In this document: positions 1 through 5,556 of the stretch, piece by piece
How positions within the stretch are numbered: position 1 is the stretch's first letter
How the letters are laid out: each line of letters starts with the position of its first letter
Notes under the pieces: model-generated
Databases searched by the model: none
What the model was told of the DNA's origin: nothing
What the model saw: the letters and a program-made list of their open reading frames with translations, nothing else
Translations under genes and position numbers: made by a program
Origin: JALOAP01 sp964632355
GTDB lineage: Bacteria; Chloroflexota; Dehalococcoidia; Tepidiformales; Tepidiformaceae
Assembly (NCBI GenBank): GCA_964632355.1
Contig: CAZWBW010000135.1
Coordinates: forward strand, 1-6,008
DNA: 6,008 nt
Reading direction: 5' to 3'

Positions 1-304
1 GAAGATGACCGAAGCAGCGATGAGCGGCTTCCTCTGGTCGAAGCAGCGGGACCTGCTGGAGCCGTACGTCGAGAAGTTCTTCGAGCAGGTGCCGGAGATC
101 GTTCGGACGAAGGACCGCGAGTACTACTCGTCATACTTCGGTGCGCTGTTCCCGGGTTACCGGGTCGAACGCGAGATCCTCGAGCGCTCGACGCGACTGC
201 TCGAAGAAGTGGGAGACGAGTTGCCGACACTCGCGCGGATGCTGCGGGAAGCGAACGACGACCTCGCGCGCGCAATCGCGTGCCGGGAGTACGCGGCAAG
301 CTGA
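1..304 (+). CDS. pepN: Aminopeptidase N (M1 family), C-terminal fragment
   Basis: This is the 3' end of a gene that begins left of the window. The frame is open from base 2 to the TGA at 302-304 and gives about 100 residues. The ATG at 5 is in frame but has no upstream context and is probably an internal Met. The residues are helical and charged, with a stretch reading LLEPYVEKFFEQVPEI followed by LFPGYRVE and a tail of alternating Leu, Arg and Glu. This matches my memory of the ERAP1-like C-terminal helical domain that ends actinobacterial-type M1 aminopeptidases, just before the stop. M1 enzymes are zinc peptidases that remove N-terminal residues from peptides in the cytoplasm. Their catalytic HExxH motif lies in the middle of the protein and would be outside this window, so activity cannot be judged here. 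Family assignment is fairly confident; the gene symbol is by analogy. Confidence 0.8.
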   Translation, partial: KMTEAAMSGFLWSKQRDLLEPYVEKFFEQVPEIVRTKDREYYSSYFGALFPGYRVEREILERSTRLLEEVGDELPTLARMLREANDDLARAIACREYAAS

Positions 305-326
305 TCAGCCGCGAGCGTGCACCCCG

Positions 327-350
327 ACGGGCCTCCTCAGCGGGGCCCGT
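327..350. terminator. GC-rich hairpin between convergent genes
   Basis: A perfect 7-base inverted repeat, ACGGGCC at 327-333 and GGCCCGT at 344-350, surrounds a 10-base loop. It lies between the stop of the aminopeptidase (302-304) and the stop of the convergent PAP2 gene (359-361), where a shared terminator is expected. Neither side has a proper run of T; only TT follows on the + strand. It would therefore be a weak or factor-assisted terminator, or simply a 3'-end stabilising stem. The structure is seen directly; the function is inferred from position. Confidence 0.55.
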
Positions 351-358
351 TCATGCGT

Positions 359-1165
359 CTAGAACGGAATGCGAACGGGGCCGACGCGCCAGGTGAACTT
401 CGCGACACGCTCGGGGTTCCGGTCGGCCCAGCGCTCGAATGCGAGGGCCAGCCCGAAGGTGCCGGCCACGATGATGGCGCCGAGCACCATGTCGAAGAAG
501 TAGTGGTTGCCCGTGACGACGATCGACCACCACATCAGCCCGGCAAAGGCGATGAAGCCCGCGCGCAGCAGCACCGAACGCCAGCACCACCACGTGCCGA
601 ACACCAGGAGCAGGATCCAGCCGAAGTGGTACGAGGGGATGGCGGCATACCAGTTCGCCAGGGGACCGGGCCGGGGACGCCGCTCGGTGATGAGCGTGTC
701 GACGAAGCCGAAATCGTAGCCGGACGCCTCCATCAAGCGAGGCGGGGTCACGGGGACGAGGTGGTAGAACGGCACGCCAACGAACGCAGAGAGGATGAGC
801 GCGTTTCGGATGACGCGGTACTTCCGTGTGTCGGTGCGGAAGAGGAAGAGGCCCATCACCAGCAGCAGGTTCAGGTGAAGGTGCATGTAGGTGACGTTGG
901 CGATATCGATGAGCCAGCCGTGCGGCAGGGCCGCTTCCTGCCATGTCTGCTCCCAGAAGACCCCGAGCGACTTCTCCCACTCGATGATGGTGAGCGCGTT
1001 CGTGGTCGCCTTTGGAATGTCCTCAGCGGCTGCGCCGCGCAGCAGGTAGTAGAGTCCGAAGAACACGAGCACAACCAGGAGCTCGAGTCCGTAAAACCCG
1101 AGTGCGCGGAGGAAAGACAGCGGTGCCGCGGCGGGTCTGCTCCATTCGCGGGCGCCGATCGCCAT
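359..1165 (-). CDS. PAP2-family membrane phosphatase (Aur1/PAP2_3-like)
   Basis: This 268-residue integral membrane protein has about six hydrophobic segments, near residues 22-42, 93-109, 121-138, 182-200, 203-218 and 226-243. The PAP2 active-site motifs are present: PSYH at 177-180 (H180) and GNHYFFD at 219-225 (H221 and D225). The classical first motif KxxxxxxRP is absent. Instead it has RTDTRKYRVIRNAL (110-123) and PVTPPRLM (138-145), which are typical of the subgroup that includes fungal inositol phosphorylceramide synthase Aur1. Members hydrolyse lipid phosphates or transfer phospho-head groups; the substrate here cannot be read from sequence. The start at 1165 is the first in-frame ATG ahead of the first membrane segment. 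It lacks a clear Shine-Dalgarno sequence (CCTCCCTACC lies upstream), so the exact start is uncertain. It ends in TAG at 359-361 and lies 88 bases downstream of the hydrolase gene on the same strand, so the two may be co-transcribed. Confidence 0.85.
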   Translation of the reverse strand: MAIGAREWSRPAAAPLSFLRALGFYGLELLVVLVFFGLYYLLRGAAAEDIPKATTNALTIIEWEKSLGVFWEQTWQEAALPHGWLIDIANVTYMHLHLNLLLVMGLFLFRTDTRKYRVIRNALILSAFVGVPFYHLVPVTPPRLMEASGYDFGFVDTLITERRPRPGPLANWYAAIPSYHFGWILLLVFGTWWCWRSVLLRAGFIAFAGLMWWSIVVTGNHYFFDMVLGAIIVAGTFGLALAFERWADRNPERVAKFTWRVGPVRIPF

Positions 1166-1253
1166 GCACCCATGGTAGGGAGGGGATCAACACGGTGAAA
1201 CGGTACTCAGCGTACGGGATGTAAAGAAGCGATAACCCTGGAGCAAACGCGGC

Positions 1254-2177
1254 TCACTGGCGAGAGGCCATTTCCGCCATGCCAGCGAAGGCACGCACGA
1301 CGTCGATTGGGCCGCCGGGGTCGCCGCGGAAGCCGGCGAACAGCCGGTAGACGTTCGGGACGATGCGCTCGGCTTCGCCCCAGGCAGCGAACTGGCCGAG
1401 GGGGATATCGCGGGCAGTGGCGTCCTCGTCCATCCCGGCGTCAAAGCGCTTGCGGGCCTCGGTGGTGATGACTTCGAAGTACGTGCGGAGCTCGCGCACC
1501 CGGTCCTTGTCGCCGATGGGCCCGTGCCCGGGGACGATGGTGTCGACGTCACCCATCGACTCGATAGCGTGGAGCGCCGTAACCCACCCCGGGATGTTGC
1601 CTTCAAACGCCAACGGCGTGACGTAAAAGAAGCAGACGTCGCCGGCGAACAGGATGCGCTGTTCGGGCAGATGAACCAGGATGTCGCCGACGGTGTGCGC
1701 GTGCCCCGCGTGTAGCAACTCCAGGCGGTGGTCGCCGGCGTGCATGGTGAGGCGGGTGTCAAAGGTCACCGACGGGAGGCGAATTGGCACCTCATCCGGG
1801 AGTTCCTCGTCAAACCACGGAGCAGTCGCGACCAGGCGCTGACGCGGGTAGCCGTTGCGGGCGATCTCCTCGCGTGCCTTCGCGTGGGCGACGATGACGG
1901 CATCCGGGAAGAGCGCGTTGCCGAGCGTGTGATCGACGTGGTGATGCGTGTTGATCAGCGAACGGACAGGACTCGGCGCAACCTTTTTCACCGCGTCCTG
2001 AAACGCCTGCGTCATGCGCGGGGAGAACAGCGCATCGATGGCGACGGATTCTTCGCCGGCGGCGATGAAACCGGCATTCGAGATGCAGAATCCCCCGGTC
2101 GCCTGCGTGTAAGCGAACACGCCATCGGCGAGTTCGACGAGCTCGGTATCCCATTCCGGGATCGGATGGGGTTGCAT
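1254..2177 (-). CDS. Metallo-beta-lactamase-fold hydrolase
   Basis: This 307-residue cytoplasmic protein has a complete set of dinuclear metal ligands. The HHHVDH motif at 78-83 supplies H78, H80, D82 and H83. HAHTVGD at 159-165 supplies the third-motif histidine (probably H161), AGD at 178-180 the bridging D180, and PGHGP at 216-220 H218. Order and spacing follow the usual MBL fold, which covers roughly residues 10-235. The C-terminal 70 residues (WGEAERIVPNVYRLF and onward) form a helical extension seen in SoxH-like and related uncharacterised hydrolases. The substrate is unknown; the fold serves thioesterases, lactonases, beta-lactamases and others. I chose the ATG at 2175-2177 because the protein aligns with the fold from its first strand, and because a promoter-like element lies just upstream. 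The frame stays open further upstream to 2450, but that stretch is antisense to purB and looks non-coding. There is no Shine-Dalgarno sequence. No signal peptide is seen. Confidence 0.88.
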   Translation of the reverse strand: MQPHPIPEWDTELVELADGVFAYTQATGGFCISNAGFIAAGEESVAIDALFSPRMTQAFQDAVKKVAPSPVRSLINTHHHVDHTLGNALFPDAVIVAHAKAREEIARNGYPRQRLVATAPWFDEELPDEVPIRLPSVTFDTRLTMHAGDHRLELLHAGHAHTVGDILVHLPEQRILFAGDVCFFYVTPLAFEGNIPGWVTALHAIESMGDVDTIVPGHGPIGDKDRVRELRTYFEVITTEARKRFDAGMDEDATARDIPLGQFAAWGEAERIVPNVYRLFAGFRGDPGGPIDVVRAFAGMAEMASRQ

Positions 2178-2186
2178 GGCGCCGGG

Positions 2187-2215
2187 AGTGTACGATTCGT
2201 GCAGAAAGAGGGCAA
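2187..2215 (-). promoter_or_regulatory. Sigma-70-like promoter for the MBL hydrolase gene
   Basis: Reading the minus strand, TTGCCC (2215-2210, four of six matches to TTGACA) is followed after 17 bases by TACACT (2192-2187, four of six matches to TATAAT). A start about 7 bases downstream would fall near 2180, leaving only about 3 untranslated bases before the ATG at 2177. This agrees with the lack of a Shine-Dalgarno sequence. Motifs and spacing are seen; promoter activity is inferred. Confidence 0.5.
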
Positions 2216-2235
2216 GCCGCCAGCGTGGAGCAGTG

Positions 2236-2265
2236 TTCGCCGCAGTGGCCGGGCTTGGGTAAACT
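2236..2265 (+). promoter_or_regulatory. Possible promoter for the purB operon
   Basis: TAAACT at 2260-2265 fits the TAnnnT form of a -10 element and lies 6 bases upstream of the GTG start of purB, the spacing expected for a leaderless transcript beginning at the G of 2272. The best -35 candidate is TTCGCC (2236-2241) with an 18-base spacer, only three of six matches, so this half is weak. No Shine-Dalgarno sequence precedes the GTG. No purine riboswitch or long leader is visible in the 94-base gap. Confidence 0.4.
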
Positions 2266-2271
2266 CTCGCT

Positions 2272-3564
2272 GTGATCCCCCGATACTCCCGACCGGAAAT
2301 GGCAGCCATCTGGAGCGACGAAGCGAAGTTCCAGCGCTGGCTCGACGTCGAAATTGCTGCATGTGAAGCGTGGGCAGAACTCGGAGAAATACCGGCGGAA
2401 GCAGCCGAGAAGATCCGGCGTAACGCACGCTTCGACCTCGACAAGATCAACGAATACCTCGCGGTTACACATCACGATGTGACCGCGTTCCTGCAGTCGG
2501 TCGCCGACTCGCTCGGCGAAGAGAGCCGATACGTCCACTACGGGCTGACGAGCTCGGACGTGTGGGACACCGCGACGGCACTTCAGCTCCGCGATGCCTG
2601 CGACCTGCTCCTGGAAGACATCGATGCGCTGTCCGCGGTCCTCGAACGGCAGGCCGTGAAGTACCGGGACACGCTCTGCGCCGGGCGCACCCACGGCGTA
2701 CACGCCGAACCCACGACGTTCGGCCAAAAGCTCGCCGTCTGGGTCGACGAGATGCGGCGCAACCGGGCGCGCCTGGAAGCTGCGCGCGAAGTCATCGCGG
2801 TGGGCGCGATCTCGGGTGCGGTTGGCACGCACAACTCGGTGCCGCCGCGGCTCGAAGAGATTGTCTGCGAGAAGCTTGGCCTCGGCGTGGAGCGGGTTTC
2901 GACACAGGTGATCCAGCGCGACAGGCACGCGCAGTTCGTGACGACGCTCGCCCTCATCGGTGCTTCGCTGGAGAAGTTCGCGACGGAGATTCGCGGGCTC
3001 CAGAAGACCGAGGTCCGGGAAGTCGAAGAGCCGTTCGCCGAGGGCCAAACGGGTTCGAGCGCTATGCCGCACAAGCGGAACCCGGAGAAGTGCGAGCGCA
3101 TCACGGGGCTGGCCCGGGTGTTGCGCGGCTACGCCGTGACGGCGTTGGAGAACGTGGCGCTGTGGCACGAACGGGACATCAGCCATTCGTCGACCGAGCG
3201 CATCGTGTTCCCGGATGCGTGCCTGGTGCTCGACTACATGCTCACGCTGTTCACGGACATCATGGACCGGCTCATCGTGTACCCCGAGCACATGCGAGAG
3301 AACCTCGAGCGGTCGTACGGGCTGGTGTTCTCCGCCCGGCTGCTGCTGGCGCTGATCAACACCGGGTTGAGCCGCCAGGCGGCCTACGAGATTGTTCAGC
3401 GCAACGCGATGCAGGCGTGGAAGAACCGGGAGCAGTTCATCGATGTCCTCAGGCGGGACCCTGACGTCACGTCGCGGCTTTCGGAGGACGACCTGGCCGA
3501 AGTCTTCGATTATGGCTACTACGTCCGGAACGTAGGAGCGACGTTCGAACGGCTGGGGCTGTGA
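2272..3564 (+). CDS. purB: Adenylosuccinate lyase
   Basis: PurB acts twice in purine synthesis, releasing fumarate from SAICAR to give AICAR and from adenylosuccinate to give AMP. The 430-residue product matches the compact Bacillus-type enzyme over its full length. It starts MIPRYSRPEMAAIW, close to the Bacillus MIERYSRPEMSAIW, and ends FERLGL, which supports the GTG start at 2272. Key residues are intact: H68-D69 in THHDV, H89 in RYVHYGLTSSD, H141 in GRTHGVHAEPTTFG, and the fumarase/aspartase superfamily loop GSSAMPHKRNP at 261-271 with the catalytic serine (S262/S263 region). QRDRH (215-219) and WHERDISHSS (298-307) are also conserved family blocks. It is the first gene of a + strand operon. 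Its TGA overlaps the GTG start of the next gene by 4 bases. The protein is cytoplasmic and, by family, a homotetramer with shared active sites. Identification is secure. Confidence 0.98.
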   Translation: MIPRYSRPEMAAIWSDEAKFQRWLDVEIAACEAWAELGEIPAEAAEKIRRNARFDLDKINEYLAVTHHDVTAFLQSVADSLGEESRYVHYGLTSSDVWDTATALQLRDACDLLLEDIDALSAVLERQAVKYRDTLCAGRTHGVHAEPTTFGQKLAVWVDEMRRNRARLEAAREVIAVGAISGAVGTHNSVPPRLEEIVCEKLGLGVERVSTQVIQRDRHAQFVTTLALIGASLEKFATEIRGLQKTEVREVEEPFAEGQTGSSAMPHKRNPEKCERITGLARVLRGYAVTALENVALWHERDISHSSTERIVFPDACLVLDYMLTLFTDIMDRLIVYPEHMRENLERSYGLVFSARLLLALINTGLSRQAAYEIVQRNAMQAWKNREQFIDVLRRDPDVTSRLSEDDLAEVFDYGYYVRNVGATFERLGL

Positions 3565-4385
3565 ACGAGACGGCGCCCCCGCCGCTCCCGACATTTCAGA
3601 ATGCCCCGCCGGGGCGGCCTTCGCGCATACCCGTCACCGGGACCATTCGGCGCTCGTGGGATGTGATGCTTTCCCGGCCGCGGCAGACGATTCTGCCCAT
3701 GGCGGCCGTGCAGATCCCCGTGGCGCTCGCCACTTCCATCGCGACGGTGGCCCTCTACCTCACCGCGTTCGAAGACGAGCCGGTGCTGACCGTGAACGAG
3801 ATGGTCGACAGCGATGCGCGAGGGCAACTGTTCGCGTTTCTCGTGATCTCGGCGGTAACGGCGCTGTTCAGCCAGGTGGCACGGGCAGCGACGAGCGTTG
3901 GGGTTGCGAGCGCGGCCGCGGGGAAGGCGATCTCGCTCTCGATGGCGCTCGACCCGGCGTTCACGCGAATGGGTGCGCTGCTGGTGCTCGGCGTCCTCAT
4001 CGCGAGTGGCGCGTTCGTGCTGGTCCTGACCGTTGTCGGGATGTTCGTGCTGCCGTTCCTGGCGCTGAAGGTCGCGCTTTCGACCGAGACGCTGATCCTG
4101 GAGGGGAATGGGCCGTGGGCGGCGATTCGGCGGAGCTGGCAGCTGACGAACGGCAACATGCTTTCGCTGCTGGGCACGCTCGTGGTGACGATCGGGCTGG
4201 TTGTCGGGCCGCTGCTCCTGGTTTCGCTGGTCAGCCTCATCGTCACCGGCGACCGCACGCAACAGCTTGTGCTGGCGGGTGTCGCGACGTTCCTGCAGAC
4301 GGTGATGCTCGTGCCGCTGTTCGCGTTCGTGACGTCCGTCGTCACGGTGTTCTACCTGCAGGCGAAGGAGAGGGAACATGCCTGA
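3561..4385 (+). CDS. Multi-pass membrane protein, GPDPase membrane-domain-like
   Basis: This 274-residue protein has a proline-rich cytoplasmic N-terminus (residues 1-25) and several hydrophobic segments, roughly 43-68, 87-108, 137-172 (long, perhaps two), 199-228 and 237-266. It carries two similar short motifs just ahead of membrane helices, GTIRRSWDVMLSRPRQ at 27-42 and GPWAAIRRSWQLTNGNML at 184-201. The A+++SWxL pattern is typical of the membrane domain found with some glycerophosphoryl diester phosphodiesterases and of related DUF975-like proteins. No phosphodiesterase catalytic domain is present. No function is known with confidence. The start is GTG at 3561, overlapping the purB stop as GTGA. 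A Shine-Dalgarno sequence is poor here, so re-initiation by ribosomes finishing purB is likely. Its own stop overlaps the start of purC by 8 bases (4378-4385). Codon use looks like that of its neighbours, with no sign of recent insertion. Confidence 0.8.
   Translation: MNETAPPPLPTFQNAPPGRPSRIPVTGTIRRSWDVMLSRPRQTILPMAAVQIPVALATSIATVALYLTAFEDEPVLTVNEMVDSDARGQLFAFLVISAVTALFSQVARAATSVGVASAAAGKAISLSMALDPAFTRMGALLVLGVLIASGAFVLVLTVVGMFVLPFLALKVALSTETLILEGNGPWAAIRRSWQLTNGNMLSLLGTLVVTIGLVVGPLLLVSLVSLIVTGDRTQQLVLAGVATFLQTVMLVPLFAFVTSVVTVFYLQAKEREHA
4365..4370 (+). promoter_or_regulatory. Ribosome binding site of purC
   Basis: AAGGAG lies 7 bases before the purC ATG at 4378, inside the end of the membrane-protein gene. 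It fixes the purC start so that the two genes overlap by 8 bases (ATGCCTGA). Confidence 0.75.
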
Positions 4386-5262
4386 GGTGATGCTGGAAAG
4401 CGACCTGCCGAACCGGGCGCACCGGGGGAAGGTTCGCGACACGTACGACCTGGGAGATCGGCTGCTCATCGTGGCGACGGACCGGATTTCGGCGCTCGAT
4501 GTGGTGTTGCCGACCGGCATCCCGCGAAAAGGCGAGGTGCTGACGCGGCTCTCGGCATGGTGGTTCGAACGCATCTCTGGCGTGGTGCCGAACCACTTCA
4601 TCGCGCTGATCACGGCAGAAAACGCCGACATGGTGCCGTTCGAGCTCGATGAGCGGTACTACGGCCGATCGATGCTGGTGCGGAAGGCGAAGCGGCTCGA
4701 CGCGGAGTGCATCGCGCGCGGCTATCTCTCGGGGAGCGCGTGGCAGGAGTACCAGGCTTCGGGGACCGTCGGCGGCCAGCCGATGCCCGAGGGGCTGCTC
4801 GAATCACAGAAGCTGCCGGAAACACTGTTCACGCCGACCACCAAGGCGGAAGTCGGGCACGACGAGAGCATTTCGTACGAGCAACTCGAGGCGCTCGTCG
4901 GCGTCGAGGAAGCGAACGCGATGCGCATTCGCACGATCGCCACGTATGACTACGCGCACCAGGTTGCGCTCGACCGGGGGCTCATCATCGCGGATACGAA
5001 GTTCGAGTTCGGCGTCTGGAACGAAGAGGTCATCCTCATCGACGAAGTGCTGACGCCGGACAGCTCGCGGTTCTGGCCGCTCGAAGGGTACGAGCCGGGC
5101 CGGCCGCAGCCGAGCTTCGACAAGCAGCCCGTGCGCGATTGGCTCGCGGCGAACTGGCGCGAAGGGGAACCGCCGCCGGAATTGCCGGACGAGGTTGTGG
5201 CGGCCACGACCGAGCGATACCTGACGGCTTACAGGATGTTGACCGGAACGGAGTTGGACTGA
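4378..5262 (+). CDS. purC: SAICAR synthetase
   Basis: PurC (phosphoribosylaminoimidazole-succinocarboxamide synthase) joins CAIR and aspartate using ATP, the step immediately before PurB. The 294-residue product is of the longer PurC type, compared with about 240 residues in Bacillus. It shows the N-terminal nucleotide-binding segment RGKVRDTYDL (16-25), then VATDRISALDVVLPTGIPRKG (32-52), the first family signature around ECIARGYLSGSAW (110-122), and the second signature IADTKFEFG (204-212). The C-terminal extension with LTPDSSRFWP (225-234) and SFDKQPVRDWL (246-256) is normal for this type. The Phe usually seen in DRISAFD is Leu at residue 40. The start is set by a good ribosome binding site and by the conserved N-terminus. 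The TGA at 5260-5262 directly abuts the purS ATG, with a GGAG at 5250-5253 positioned to serve purS. Cytoplasmic. Identification is secure. Confidence 0.97.
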   Translation: MPEVMLESDLPNRAHRGKVRDTYDLGDRLLIVATDRISALDVVLPTGIPRKGEVLTRLSAWWFERISGVVPNHFIALITAENADMVPFELDERYYGRSMLVRKAKRLDAECIARGYLSGSAWQEYQASGTVGGQPMPEGLLESQKLPETLFTPTTKAEVGHDESISYEQLEALVGVEEANAMRIRTIATYDYAHQVALDRGLIIADTKFEFGVWNEEVILIDEVLTPDSSRFWPLEGYEPGRPQPSFDKQPVRDWLAANWREGEPPPELPDEVVAATTERYLTAYRMLTGTELD

Positions 5263-5532
5263 ATGAGCAATGAAAAGACGTTCGTCGCGAAGGTGCTGGT
5301 TTCGTTGAAGCCCACCGTAAACGACCCGGAGGGCAACACGATCGCCGGGGCGTTAAACTCGCTCGGCTTCACCGGCGTGCGGAGCGTGCGGTCGGGCCGG
5401 TACTTCCAGGTGACGACCACAGCCGCGGACGAGGCGACGGCCCGCGAGCAGGTGGACCAGATGTGTTCGCGGCTGCTGGCCAACCCGGTCATCGAAACGT
5501 ACTCGTTCGAAATCGAGACGGCGGAGGCCTAG
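5263..5532 (+). CDS. purS: Phosphoribosylformylglycinamidine synthase subunit PurS
   Basis: PurS is the small structural subunit of the three-part FGAM synthase (PurS, PurQ and PurL) used by bacteria that lack the large single-chain PurL. It helps assemble the complex in which PurQ produces ammonia for PurL. The 89-residue length is typical. Recognisable blocks are the first strand FVAKVLVSLKPTVNDPEG (7-24), the helix with IAGALNSLGF (27-36), the strand VRSGRYFQV (42-50) and the end LLANPVIETYSFEIE (71-85). The ATG at 5263 follows the purC stop with no gap, which suggests coupled translation. The TAG is at 5530-5532. In many genomes purQ and purL follow purS directly; here a different gene follows after 24 bases. 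Identification is secure despite the small size. Confidence 0.95.
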   Translation: MSNEKTFVAKVLVSLKPTVNDPEGNTIAGALNSLGFTGVRSVRSGRYFQVTTTAADEATAREQVDQMCSRLLANPVIETYSFEIETAEA

Positions 5533-5541
5533 GCAGCCGCC

Positions 5542-5547
5542 AGGAGG
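5542..5547 (+). promoter_or_regulatory. Ribosome binding site of the BtuF-like gene
   Basis: This is a full consensus AGGAGG 9 bases before the ATG at 5557, the strongest ribosome binding site in the window. It decides the start of the last gene. Confidence 0.8.
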
Positions 5548-5556
5548 GGATTCCCG

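Noticed and set aside
5..7. ATG near the left edge as the true start of a 99-residue protein
   Set aside because: The frame is open to the edge of the window and the residues match the C-terminal end of a much longer aminopeptidase family.
317..1198. Long + strand open frame antisense to the PAP2 gene
   Set aside because: Its product is a low-order run of Arg, Glu, His, Gly and Pro with no recognisable motif, as expected opposite a real high-GC gene. The minus-strand frame has PAP2 motifs and membrane segments.
1166..1253. Separate promoter for the PAP2 gene in the 88-base gap
   Set aside because: Only weak candidates exist on the minus strand, such as TTGCTC and TTACAT with a 16-base spacer at three of six matches each, which is no better than chance.
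2178..2271. Purine riboswitch or PurR-type operator ahead of purB
   Set aside because: I found no conserved purine aptamer core, no long leader and no clear operator palindrome in the 94 bases. Regulation of this operon is not readable from the window.
2178..2450. N-terminal extension of the MBL hydrolase by 91 residues
   Set aside because: The extra stretch overlaps the 5' end of purB on the opposite strand, would read through both promoter-like elements and shows no domain. The ATG at 2177 fits the fold start.
1810..3594. 594-codon minus-strand open frame covering purB and part of the MBL gene
   Set aside because: It is antisense to the secure purB and overlaps the MBL gene in another frame. 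Its Arg-rich product has no family resemblance, and its length reflects few stop codons at high GC.
3519..4631. 370-codon minus-strand open frame opposite the membrane protein and purC
   Set aside because: The product is mainly Arg, His, Gln and Glu repeats of low complexity, and the opposite strand encodes recognisable proteins with proper start signals.
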